The notes beneath the pieces were generated by a model that was given only the letters and a program-made list of their open reading frames with translations, ran no database searches and was not told the DNA's origin. Source: Methanobacteriota archaeon (GTDB lineage Archaea; Iainarchaeota; Iainarchaeia; JAADDC01). Taken from it: DNA of 9,191 nt. The stretch covers positions 1 to 9,191 of the forward strand of contig DQUH01000061.1 of assembly GCA_015662385.1 (NCBI GenBank), written 5' to 3'. Positions within the stretch are counted from its first letter, which is position 1; each line of letters begins with the position of its first letter. A program made the translations under genes and the position numbers. Positions 1 through 5,557 of the stretch are shown piece by piece.

Positions 1-1
1 A

Positions 2-94
2 CCGGACGAGAGCAAAGCAATGCTCGTGGACCACCCCGAATTTGCCAAAACGCTCAGGAATATGATGGCCCTGCACCTCGACGGCTACGTATAA
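2..94 (+). CDS. C-terminal end of an unidentified protein (partial)
   Basis: The reading frame is open from the window edge to a TAA stop and gives 30 residues ending in LHLDGYV. The segment is a charged amphipathic stretch (HPEFAKTLRNMMALHLD). It loosely resembles the last helix of TrmB/ArsR-like archaeal transcription regulators, but this is only an impression and no domain can be assigned. The stop lies one base before the stop codon of the convergent small membrane-protein gene, so the two genes meet tail to tail. Confidence 0.5.
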   Translation, partial: PDESKAMLVDHPEFAKTLRNMMALHLDGYV

Positions 95-95
95 A

Positions 96-476
96 TCACG
101 AAAGCAGCTTCACAAGCTTAACAGTAAAGCGCACCACAAGGACTACGAGCAGAACTGCCAGCACAGCCTCTAAAACCGCTTTTGGAACGACGTTTATGCG
201 GACTTCTACTTGGTTTTGTCCTTGGACCCACGTGCACGTGGTGTCACCGCCAGTAGCATAGTGGTAGCAGAGGATGGCCGGTACGTTCGCTACAACGCGC
301 CCCTTTCCAACTTCTTCCCCGTTGCATACAAGGGAAACTTCGGTGTTTGAATCTGAATAAACAGTGGCGCAGAGGAGGATCTGCTCGTAGGGGTTTGCAG
401 TGTACTGCAGCTGGTGGGGGTACACCCACGCAAAGGAAAGGGGCAGAAACAGCAGGAAGGCTAGCAACGGGCGCAT
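96..476 (-). CDS. Small secreted or membrane-anchored protein of unknown function
   Basis: This is a 126-residue protein with a clear signal peptide (residues 1-16, MRPLLAFLLFLPLSFA) and an exported domain of about 80 residues. It ends with one hydrophobic helix (about residues 99-118) followed by a short basic tail. The predicted topology is outside-N, with a single C-terminal anchor. The exported part is rich in beta-prone residues and has four cysteines, which could form disulfides. I recognise no family. The start is supported by a GGTGG element 8 bases before the ATG and by a TATA-like box about 25 bases upstream. The gene diverges from the DNA methyltransferase with only 31 bases between the starts. 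Nothing links the two functionally beyond this position. Confidence 0.7.
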   Translation of the reverse strand: MRPLLAFLLFLPLSFAWVYPHQLQYTANPYEQILLCATVYSDSNTEVSLVCNGEEVGKGRVVANVPAILCYHYATGGDTTCTWVQGQNQVEVRINVVPKAVLEAVLAVLLVVLVVRFTVKLVKLLS

Positions 477-496
477 CTAATAAACCACCTAGAGAA

Positions 497-506
497 ATAA
501 TATAAA
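497..506 (-). promoter_or_regulatory. TATA-like box for the small membrane-protein gene
   Basis: On the - strand the sequence GTTTATATTA lies about 25 bases upstream of the ATG at 476, the spacing expected of an archaeal leaderless or short-leader promoter. The box lies directly against the GTG start of the divergent methyltransferase, so it cannot serve that gene. A weaker AT element (taataaa, about 478-484) is the only candidate for the + strand. Confidence 0.45.
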
Positions 507-507
507 C

Positions 508-1452
508 GTGAGAGTGCTGGACCTCTTTGCCGGGGCGGGGGGTTTCGGGCTGGGGTTCAGGCAGGCAGGGTTCGAAATAGTGGGGGCCGTAGAGGCCTGG
601 AAGTACCCCGCCGAGACGTACAGGAAAAACTTTCCGGGAACCGAGCTCTGGGAAAGGGATATACAGAAAATTGATGCTGTGGAAGTTGAAAAAAAGGTGG
701 GCAGGCCAGATATAATCATCGGGGGGCCGCCCTGCGAAGCGTACACCGTTGCAAATGCGAGGAGGGAGAAGGAACCCATAGACCGCCTGTACAAAGACCC
801 CCGTGGGCGGCTCACCCTCCACTTCATCCGCTTCGTGGGCGACCTGCAGCCGGAAGCGTTCGTAATGGAAAACGTGCTTGGAATAATAGAGGGGGACCTG
901 AAGGAAGCGCTGCGCTACGAGTTCGGGCGGGTGGGGTACGAGGTGAAGTTCAACGTGCTCGAGGCCAGCGTGTACGGCGTACCCTCCAAAAGGACAAGGG
1001 TGTTCATATCCCCCATCAGGATCCGGCCGAAAGGCGAAAAAAGGAAAACCGTGTGGGACGCGATAGGTGACCTCCCCGACCCGAGGGACGCCCACGACAT
1101 CCCGAACCACGCGTACAAGCCCATGCCCAGAAGGGTGGAGAAGGTGGTCCACAGGCTCAGGTGGGGGCAGGCGCCCGTATATTTCAAAGGGGCGAAGCGG
1201 GTCCACCAGAACTACATCCGCCTCCACCCCTTCAGGACGGCCCCCACGGTCATGGGCGCGTCCCGTTTCGTCCACCCCTTTTCAGACCGCCTGCTCACGG
1301 TGAGGGAAAATGCGAGGCTGATGAGCTTCCCGGACAGCCACGTGTTCTACGGGCCGGTGGAGCAGCAGTACAACCAGGTGGGGGAGGCAGTACCCCCAAA
1401 GCTAGCGTTCAAGATAGCGGAAGTGGTAAAAGGAAAGGTGGGGGAATTATAA
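508..1452 (+). CDS. DNA (cytosine-5-)-methyltransferase, small orphan type
   Basis: This enzyme would transfer a methyl group from S-adenosylmethionine to C5 of cytosine in duplex DNA. The class motifs occur in order over 314 residues: motif I at the N-terminus (LFAGAGGFGLGF), motif IV with the catalytic cysteine (GGPPCEAYT, Cys76), motif VI (ENV, 121-123), motif VIII (GVPSKRTRVF, about 157-166) and motif X (QVGEAVPP, about 290-297). The GTG start is fixed because motif I begins four residues later. Motif IV reads PPCEAYT where most bacterial enzymes have PPCQxFS, and motif VIII has SKRTR rather than QRRER. The target-recognition region between motif VIII and the RTAPTV segment is short (about 70 residues), so the recognised site is probably short. 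No restriction endonuclease or Vsr gene is adjacent. A host-modification role is as likely as restriction-modification. Confidence 0.9.
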   Translation: MRVLDLFAGAGGFGLGFRQAGFEIVGAVEAWKYPAETYRKNFPGTELWERDIQKIDAVEVEKKVGRPDIIIGGPPCEAYTVANARREKEPIDRLYKDPRGRLTLHFIRFVGDLQPEAFVMENVLGIIEGDLKEALRYEFGRVGYEVKFNVLEASVYGVPSKRTRVFISPIRIRPKGEKRKTVWDAIGDLPDPRDAHDIPNHAYKPMPRRVEKVVHRLRWGQAPVYFKGAKRVHQNYIRLHPFRTAPTVMGASRFVHPFSDRLLTVRENARLMSFPDSHVFYGPVEQQYNQVGEAVPPKLAFKIAEVVKGKVGEL

Positions 1453-1475
1453 TATGATCGAAGGGTGATATGGTC

Positions 1476-1910
1476 ATGATCGTTGTGTACCACGACGTCC
1501 ATTCAGTTGCGAAACTGCAAGAGGTTGCAAGGATAGTGTTCGCCCACGAAGGCGTGGACACCTTCGTGATCTCCCGGCCACAGGGCACCGCCGCGCAGAC
1601 CGGCGTCCCGGAGGTACACCTGGCCGCCGCGAAAAAGGGTAAAAGGATACTCGTTGTCCCGGACCTTAAAGACGCCGTGGAAGTCCTGAGACCGAGAAAG
1701 GTGTTCGTGATAACAAGGAAGGCGGAAAAGGAATTCGACCCGAAAGAGGTGCGCCCGGAGGACATGGTGGTGGTGGCGGGAACCGAGCCGGACGCCACGA
1801 AGTTCGACATCGACGGCTGGGAACCGAGGAAGGTCACGCCGGAAGGTATGGGGGACGTGGGGTACGTGGCAACGGTGCTGTGCATGCTGAGGTTCGCAGG
1901 AACGGGATGA
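1476..1910 (+). CDS. SPOUT/SpoU-like archaeal protein (COG4080-type), possible RNA methyltransferase
   Basis: This 144-residue protein begins MIVVYHDVHSVAKLQEVARI and has the segment SRPQGTAAQTGVPE near residues 33-46, a central LVVPDLKDA, and later VVVAGTEPD and GDVGYVATVL. This pattern matches my memory of an uncharacterised archaeal family that databases label either SpoU-like rRNA methylase or RecB-family nuclease. The assignment is from memory and the substrate is unknown. I chose the ATG at 1476 because a GGTGAT Shine-Dalgarno ends 6 bases before it. The in-frame ATG at 1470 would have no spacing. It follows the methyltransferase by 23 bases on the same strand and probably shares its transcript. 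Its TGA stop lies inside the C box of a guide RNA. Confidence 0.75.
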   Translation: MIVVYHDVHSVAKLQEVARIVFAHEGVDTFVISRPQGTAAQTGVPEVHLAAAKKGKRILVVPDLKDAVEVLRPRKVFVITRKAEKEFDPKEVRPEDMVVVAGTEPDATKFDIDGWEPRKVTPEGMGDVGYVATVLCMLRFAGTG

Positions 1911-1961
1911 TGAGGCCGACATCGGCTGACAGATGATGAAATACCTGGCTCGCTGACCGTT
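1901..1961 (+). ncRNA. Box C/D guide sRNA, predicted to target the 23S peptidyl-transferase centre
   Basis: All four boxes of an archaeal C/D sRNA are present and exact: C box ATGATGA (1907-1913), D' CTGA (1926-1929), C' ATGATGA (1933-1939) and D CTGA (1953-1956). The guides are 12 nt (GGCCGACATCGG) and 13 nt (AATACCTGGCTCG), and the D'-C' spacer is 3 nt. The ends form a perfect 5-bp terminal stem (AACGG 1901-1905 with CCGTT 1957-1961). From memory of E. coli 23S rRNA, the D' guide pairs with 2500-2511 (ten Watson-Crick pairs flanked by two G·U), which places the methyl group on U2504. The first ten bases of the D guide pair with 2575-2584 using two G·U, pointing to C2579. No promoter box is visible at the expected distance upstream, so it is probably processed from the 3' end of the SPOUT-like mRNA. 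It overlaps both flanking stop codons. Confidence 0.9.
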
Positions 1962-2334
1962 AATCTATTATTACAAGCGGTATCTCCCTTCCGGAAGAAT
2001 CATAAGCGCGGGCAGAACACCTGTCAAAAGGGGGAAAGACTATCAGGTGGCCCCAGCCGGTACGGGGGAAGGCTGCAACGTCAGGCAGGGACGGCGGGGA
2101 AGGGAAAGGGTGGGAATGCGCCGAACCCACAACCCTCCCGTTAACAGGGATGCTGTAGGGGTCGAAGACCACGGAGTGCTCGCTGTTCTGAAAAGGGATG
2201 TACACGATCTCGTCAACGCGGATCGAGTCCCCTTCCAGACTGCCCCCGAGCAAGCAAAAGAACTCGCGGGGATAGTGGCGGGCGGCAGCCTGCAGGATCC
2301 CGTCCAGCACGCCGGAACGGATTACGAGCTTCAC
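1960..2334 (-). CDS. JAMM/MPN-family metalloprotease-like protein (Mov34/JAB1 type)
   Basis: This 124-residue single-domain protein has the layout of an archaeal JAMM isopeptidase, a zinc enzyme that cleaves after the C-terminal glycine of ubiquitin-like modifiers. The upstream acidic residue is in YPREFFCLLGG (Glu24), followed by HSH (His73, His75) and SLPD (Ser82, Asp85). The family pattern is E...HxH-x7-Sx2D. Here only six residues separate His75 from Ser82, so the active-site loop is one residue short and activity should not be assumed. The GTG start comes from the leading KLVIRSGVLDGIL helix and a promoter box about 24 bases upstream. It diverges from the tryptophan-rich gene at 2387 over 52 bases. 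No ubiquitin-like or E1 gene is in the window. Some relatives trim sulfur carriers instead. Confidence 0.82.
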   Translation of the reverse strand: MKLVIRSGVLDGILQAAARHYPREFFCLLGGSLEGDSIRVDEIVYIPFQNSEHSVVFDPYSIPVNGRVVGSAHSHPFPSPPSLPDVAAFPRTGWGHLIVFPPFDRCSARAYDSSGREIPLVIID

Positions 2335-2351
2335 CGAGATGAATAAAACAA

Positions 2352-2364
2352 GGCTTATTTAAAA
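2352..2364. promoter_or_regulatory. Shared AT box between two divergent genes
   Basis: The sequence TTATTTAAAATA is close to palindromic and is the only AT-rich element in the 52-base gap. Its centre (about 2358) is 24 bases from the GTG of the JAMM gene and 29 bases from the ATG of the + strand gene, so it could act as a TATA box for leaderless transcripts in both directions. Transcription-factor-B recognition elements cannot be judged by eye. Confidence 0.5.
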
Positions 2365-2386
2365 TAGCTCGCAACAGAATTAAACC

Positions 2387-3172
2387 ATGCGTGCCACCGT
2401 TGCCACCACAACACGGATTCTGCAGGATCGCATTGAAATCACCGCGGAGGGGTGTGTAAGCACCAGGCCGCGGTTCACGTACAGGCAAAGGATCGCGGTG
2501 GACGGCAGGGCCTGTCCGGAGTTTTCGTTCCACCACCCAGTCCCGGAATACTACACCTGGGACCACAGCAGAAACGAGGAAAAATACCAGGAAATAACGG
2601 TGGAAACAGTCCTATCAAGGCCGTTCAAAGATTTTCCCGAAAAAATAGAAATCTACGTAAAACAGTGGACAAAAAAGGGGCACATCTGGAGAGAAATGGA
2701 AGTGAACGGGGAGTCCGCCACCCAGGAGATCTGGTATGAAGAGCGCTGGGATCACGGGACGCTTTACAAGGATCTGTGGATCCAGTGGAACAGGGGGGAA
2801 GCGAAAGAAGAGGTGCACGTGCAGGAGGCGGACGGGCTAAGGGAAAGGCATTTCTTCAAGGTAGCAAAAAGAGTAATGGGGCCGCCGGGGTTTTTCTGGT
2901 TCAAGGCCGCAACGGGCTCCCTTTCCGACCACAAAACGGCTGTGGCTTGGCGATTTGCCCTGGCCCCGGAGCACTTCAAGCTGCGGGAAAACATAGACCT
3001 GGTGGGGCAGGACTTCGGTTACGAGAAGTGGCCGTCAAACCTGTGGCTGAAGATGGCCTACGACCGGAAGGCAGGGGTTTTCTGGCAGAGCAAAGAGGTA
3101 GTTGAAAACAAAGAATCGTTGACGGAAATCAGGGCAGAACAAAAGGTGGAAGAGAAAAAACTGAAGATCTAA
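2387..3172 (+). CDS. Tryptophan-rich protein of unknown function
   Basis: I do not recognise this 261-residue protein. It has no signal peptide or membrane segment and is predicted to be a soluble, mostly beta protein. Alternating charged and aromatic residues recur (for example KIEIYVKQW, EIWYEERWDHG, LWIQWNRG). It holds 12 tryptophans, about 4.6 percent, which is very high for a cytoplasmic protein. The last 30 residues are highly charged (KESLTEIRAEQKVEEKKLKI) and probably form a helix or coiled coil. No cysteine or histidine cluster suggests a metal site. The ATG lies about 29 bases after the shared AT box with no Shine-Dalgarno, consistent with leaderless translation. Divergence from the JAMM gene hints at a common control or function, but this is only positional. 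Confidence 0.75.
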   Translation: MRATVATTTRILQDRIEITAEGCVSTRPRFTYRQRIAVDGRACPEFSFHHPVPEYYTWDHSRNEEKYQEITVETVLSRPFKDFPEKIEIYVKQWTKKGHIWREMEVNGESATQEIWYEERWDHGTLYKDLWIQWNRGEAKEEVHVQEADGLRERHFFKVAKRVMGPPGFFWFKAATGSLSDHKTAVAWRFALAPEHFKLRENIDLVGQDFGYEKWPSNLWLKMAYDRKAGVFWQSKEVVENKESLTEIRAEQKVEEKKLKI

Positions 3173-3308
3173 AAACCGCAACGCCCGGCAGGGGGGACGA
3201 AAACGACCTGCGGCCCTGTCTCTTCCGGCGCGGGGCGGGCCCTTACCATCAAAGATTGCAGTTAGCGTTGGAATCCTAAGTTTGGCACTAATCTGCGCAT
3301 AGAGGGTT
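3173..3308. other. Gap between convergent genes, no gene seen
   Basis: The gap has a GC-rich first half (about 3180-3242) with runs such as GGGGGG and GGGCGGGC, and a more AT-rich second half. I see no convincing coding frame, tRNA or guide-RNA boxes. It separates the ends of the tryptophan-rich gene and the small - strand ORF, and probably contains their transcription termination sites. Confidence 0.4.
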
Positions 3309-3629
3309 CTAATCGAGTGAAACATCTGATGTGGGAACGAAACCGGAGTAATCTCCCCGAGAAATCTCCTCCCGTATCTCTTGAAGCTCCTTAAGGTCCT
3401 CTTCCGTAAGGAGATCTTTGCCCCCATCATAGGTAGATAGTGCGAGGTACTGTAAAGAGGTATGCCTTAAATAGGTTGGAAACGCAGATCTGCCAGCGCC
3501 AGCACCTCTGCCGTTACAGAAGGCTGGGAAACAGTCTGATCGTCTTTCGTAAGGGCAGTCCGAGTACGCGGACATATTCCGGCACAAACTCTGGATGGCC
3601 AAGGCGTTGAAGGTAACCTGCAAGTTCAT
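3309..3629 (-). CDS. Uncertain small protein with antitoxin-like C-terminus
   Basis: The 106-residue frame starts with an ATG that overlaps the TGA stop of the HTH regulator gene (ATGA), and GAGG-type sequences precede it, as in translational coupling. The first 55 residues are cysteine- and arginine-rich with no recognisable pattern (CPYERRSDCFPAFCNGRG) and may be chance coding. The last 35 (LLTEEDLKELQEIREEISRG and onward) form a charged helix resembling the tail of small archaeal RelB/PHD-like antitoxins. No internal ATG, GTG or TTG could start a shorter version, and no toxin gene follows. It may be a decayed antitoxin or simply an unknown operon gene. Confidence 0.35.
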   Translation of the reverse strand: MNLQVTFNALAIQSLCRNMSAYSDCPYERRSDCFPAFCNGRGAGAGRSAFPTYLRHTSLQYLALSTYDGGKDLLTEEDLKELQEIREEISRGDYSGFVPTSDVSLD

Positions 3630-4528
3630 CCCTCGACCTCGTCGAGCTCATCCCTTACAAGTTTCACGAGGTCCTCAGGCCTTGCCACAGCCCTCAGCTC
3701 CTCCTCGGTGATCGCTGGCACGTCTTCTGGGGCTTTTGACCCGGAGCTAACGATCACTGCGTAGTAGTCGTGGACCACGCCCCTACCCCGCCGCAGGATC
3801 TCCACTTTCCTCTTGACCACTCCGCGGGTACGGGAAAGGGCGAGCGTTTTGTGAACAGCCACGAACAGGTCCCAAGGGGCTCTTCTGAACTCAAATACGT
3901 TACTGCACCTAAGTTCGCCCTTGAAACCCAGGTCTACCGGCGCAAAAACGCGCCTGCCGAGCAGTCTCGCAATTTTCTCTGCGGTAGCCTCCGACGCGGG
4001 AAAGCCCCGCTCGTACCGGTATATGGTGTCTTTTGTGGTGCCCACCTCCCGGGCAAGGTCGTTCTGCGAAAGCCCCAGGGACTCCCTCGCAGACCGGAGG
4101 GCCTCAGGGTTGAAGTACACTACCCTTTTACCCTTAAACTCTTCAAAAACGGGGAGGTCCCCGTCCAGCACCTGCTCAAGGGTCCCCGGTGTGACCACAG
4201 ATACTCCGTAACGGCGGTACACCACTCCGTCCCGCAGGGCGTCCCTTTTCGTGCGCTCCCCCACAATCACCGGCGTTGCACCCACGGCGGCGGCCACGCG
4301 GACGAACTCCGCAACGCTCTCCTCCCGCAACGCGTCAACGTTGGAAAGGATGCGGACCGCAAAAACGTCTGGACCGGACTTTGCAATGAGGTCCACGCAG
4401 CCCCTCGTGTCGGAATAGTCCACAATATGGTAGCCCCTGGAAAGAAAGGCAGAAACTACTCTACCGGCTAGGGGAGAACGGTGCCCGCTGCGAACGCCAG
4501 CAAAGCCACCAGCATCCCCGCCTTGCAT
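3626..4528 (-). CDS. Archaeal HTH-type transcriptional regulator with N-terminal nuclease-like domain
   Basis: The protein has 300 residues from the chosen ATG. Residues about 20-135 form a domain with GYHIVDYSD, VDLIAKSG, VFAVRILSNVDA and TPVIVGERT, typical of a conserved archaeal regulator family (HAMAP-style 'putative HTH-type transcriptional regulatory protein'). Its alpha/beta pattern recalls the PD-(D/E)XK fold, which is my inference. A Cro/C1-type helix-turn-helix follows at about 143-190 (LRSARESLGLSQNDLAREVG, then TIYRYERG). The C-terminal 100 residues are family-specific. Regulatory targets are unknown. A longer frame exists upstream, but the ATG at 4528 has a GGGAGG Shine-Dalgarno 10 bases before it and already covers the family's N-terminus. 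It overlaps the end of the UbiA gene by 61 bases and shares its ATGA stop with the next ORF. Confidence 0.88.
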   Translation of the reverse strand: MQGGDAGGFAGVRSGHRSPLAGRVVSAFLSRGYHIVDYSDTRGCVDLIAKSGPDVFAVRILSNVDALREESVAEFVRVAAAVGATPVIVGERTKRDALRDGVVYRRYGVSVVTPGTLEQVLDGDLPVFEEFKGKRVVYFNPEALRSARESLGLSQNDLAREVGTTKDTIYRYERGFPASEATAEKIARLLGRRVFAPVDLGFKGELRCSNVFEFRRAPWDLFVAVHKTLALSRTRGVVKRKVEILRRGRGVVHDYYAVIVSSGSKAPEDVPAITEEELRAVARPEDLVKLVRDELDEVEG

Positions 4529-5310
4529 AGCCTCTGCGCCTCCCGGGACCGTCCGCGCAAGATGTATAGGACTGAAACTACGAACAGAAGGTGGGCGACT
4601 ACCAGTACGTAGTAATACCATATGGAAAATATGTTAAAACCAAACGGCCCGGGGAAGAGGGAAAAAAAGACGGCCAAGAGGATGAAGTACGCTGCAAGGT
4701 ACCCAGCCATCTGCTCGCCAACAAGCATGGGGAGGGTGACCTTATGGCCGTAGTCCGCCGGCAGGTCTTCCACGTCTTTCACTATCTCCCTGGCCCAAGA
4801 AACGAGGAAAGTAAGGAGGAACAAGAAGAGGACGCGGCTGACGTCCCCGCAGATACCCGCAAAAATGAAAACGAACGCTGTAAGGAAGGCCACCACCAGA
4901 TTGCCAACATATTTTACCCTGCGGAGGTGCGCGGAATAAACCCACGACAGGAAAGCGGCAAGGGCTGCCAGCACCCCCAGAAAGAAGGATGCCAGCACCG
5001 CCACAGCCACACCAAGGGCGTAAAAAGCAATTGCTGCGCGCAGTATCTTCCCCCGTTCCAGCAGCTGCCGTTTTCCTTTCTTCCGGTCTACCTCGTAGTC
5101 GTAGTAGTCGTTGATCGCCTGGGCCCCCGCTGAAACCAGTGCAGCCCCGAGGGCGGCGGGCAAAGTGCAGGAGAAGGGCGCTCCTGCAACGATGCCGGTT
5201 ATTATGGCAGCTAGAAAAACCATCAGGGCGTTGGTGGGGCGGGCGAGAAGAAGATACGCCTTTACTTCCTGGGCTCCTTTGCTTTCGGGCGCAGCCTTTT
5301 GCTCCCGCAT
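4468..5310 (-). CDS. UbiA-superfamily prenyltransferase, related to DGGGP synthase
   Basis: This is a 280-residue integral membrane protein with about eight or nine hydrophobic helices. UbiA enzymes condense a prenyl diphosphate with an acceptor. In archaea the best-known member attaches the second geranylgeranyl chain to geranylgeranylglyceryl phosphate during membrane lipid synthesis. The first Asp-rich motif is [16 protein letters not shown] and the second is [21 protein letters not shown]. Both bind Mg2+ and diphosphate. Helix 1 has the usual ARPTNALM. The stretch after the first motif ([13 protein letters not shown]) lacks the RPxRPIPSGxI typical of archaeal DGGGP synthases, so the acceptor may differ. 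The ATG at 5310 has no strong Shine-Dalgarno and lies inside the eL40 gene (49-base overlap). The next ATG (5223) would remove helix 1, so the upstream start is preferred. Confidence 0.88.
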   Translation of the reverse strand: MREQKAAPESKGAQEVKAYLLLARPTNALMVFLAAIITGIVAGAPFSCTLPAALGAALVSAGAQAINDYYDYEVDRKKGKRQLLERGKILRAAIAFYALGVAVAVLASFFLGVLAALAAFLSWVYSAHLRRVKYVGNLVVAFLTAFVFIFAGICGDVSRVLFLFLLTFLVSWAREIVKDVEDLPADYGHKVTLPMLVGEQMAGYLAAYFILLAVFFSLFPGPFGFNIFSIWYYYVLVVAHLLFVVSVLYILRGRSREAQRLCKAGMLVALLAFAAGTVLP

Positions 5311-5417
5311 CGCCTACACTTCTCTGGCTTGCCCTTTACACTCCGGTTCCTGGCGTTGCAGTTCATGCATATCCACACGCCGCCAAAGAGCCTGGCCTCT
5401 GCCTCGGGAAAACCCAT
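5262..5417 (-). CDS. rpl40e: 50S ribosomal protein eL40 (L40e)
   Basis: A 51-codon gene encodes a protein that starts [20 protein letters not shown] and ends [10 protein letters not shown]. Both ends are hallmarks of archaeal eL40, a zinc-ribbon protein of the large ribosomal subunit (the part fused to ubiquitin in eukaryotes). The four zinc ligands are Cys17, Cys20, Cys34 and Cys37. The 13-residue linker between the pairs looks slightly long for the family. The ATG is about 26 bases from a TATA-like box, so the mRNA is probably leaderless. It is the first gene of the - strand operon and its 3' end overlaps the start of the UbiA gene in another frame. Because of its size it is easily missed by length cut-offs. 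Confidence 0.93.
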   Translation of the reverse strand: MGFPEAEARLFGGVWICMNCNARNRSVKGKPEKCRRCGSKRLRPKAKEPRK

Positions 5418-5439
5418 GAAAGAACAAAGGGCGGAAGGG

Positions 5440-5447
5440 TTTTAAAA
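5440..5447 (-). promoter_or_regulatory. TATA-like box of the eL40 operon
   Basis: TTTTAAAA lies about 26 bases upstream of the eL40 start codon on the - strand, giving a leaderless transcript. It is 7 bases from a second TTTAAAA box (5456-5462) serving the divergent guide RNA, so the two promoters lie nearly back to back. Confidence 0.55.
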
Positions 5448-5454
5448 CTCGTAG

Positions 5455-5462
5455 CTTTAAAA
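5455..5462 (+). promoter_or_regulatory. TATA-like box of the second C/D sRNA
   Basis: CTTTAAAA is centred about 26 bases before position 5485, which is where the second C/D RNA should begin. The match between the expected transcription start and the C box supports an independently transcribed RNA on the + strand. Confidence 0.5.
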
Positions 5463-5484
5463 CAAGGTCTGTTCAGAATTATCA

Positions 5485-5550
5485 GGTGATGAGCCCGCGC
5501 AGGGCTGACCGTCCGGGACGGAGATGATGAGGATCTTGAGTGCTGAATTA
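5485..5550 (+). ncRNA. Box C/D guide sRNA with hairpin in the D'-C' spacer
   Basis: The boxes are C GTGATGA (5486-5492), D' CTGA (5505-5508), C' ATGATGA (5524-5530) and D CTGA (5543-5546). Both guides are exactly 12 nt (GCCCGCGCAGGG and GGATCTTGAGTG), the usual archaeal spacing. The D'-C' spacer is 15 nt and folds into a 5-bp hairpin (CCGTC 5509-5513 with GACGG 5517-5521). No clear terminal stem is present. By the fifth-nucleotide rule the guides call for a G in a CCCUGCGCGGGC-like target and a C in a CACUCAAGAUCC-like target. I could not place either with confidence on rRNA. The D' guide can also fold on itself (GCCC/GGGC). A TATA-like box lies about 26 bases upstream, and the RNA ends just before the glyS promoter. 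Confidence 0.8.
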
Positions 5551-5557
5551 TTTATAG
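5549..5557 (+). promoter_or_regulatory. TATA-like box of glyS
   Basis: TATTTATAG lies about 25 bases upstream of the glyS ATG with no Shine-Dalgarno in between, consistent with leaderless transcription. It begins three bases after the D box of the guide RNA, so the two units are packed end to end. Confidence 0.5.

Noticed and set aside
244..1275. Long 343-residue - strand frame opposite the methyltransferase
   Set aside because: It is the complement of a GC-rich gene with clear motifs, and its proline- and histidine-rich product is typical of an antisense shadow.
3035..3430. 131-residue - strand frame starting MMGAKISLRKR, considered as a toxin gene
   Set aside because: Much of it is antisense to the tryptophan-rich gene, the sequence is arginine-rich without a RelE or PIN pattern, and it overlaps the small antitoxin-like frame.
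4529..4621. N-terminal extension of the HTH regulator into the UbiA gene
   Set aside because: The extra 31 residues have no family resemblance and would deepen the overlap with UbiA. The ATG at 4528 has a Shine-Dalgarno.
5493..5521. The two small hairpins GCCC/GGGC and CCGTC/GACGG taken as a terminator or riboswitch
   Set aside because: There is no T-run after them, and the exact C, D', C' and D boxes at standard spacing explain the region better as a C/D RNA.
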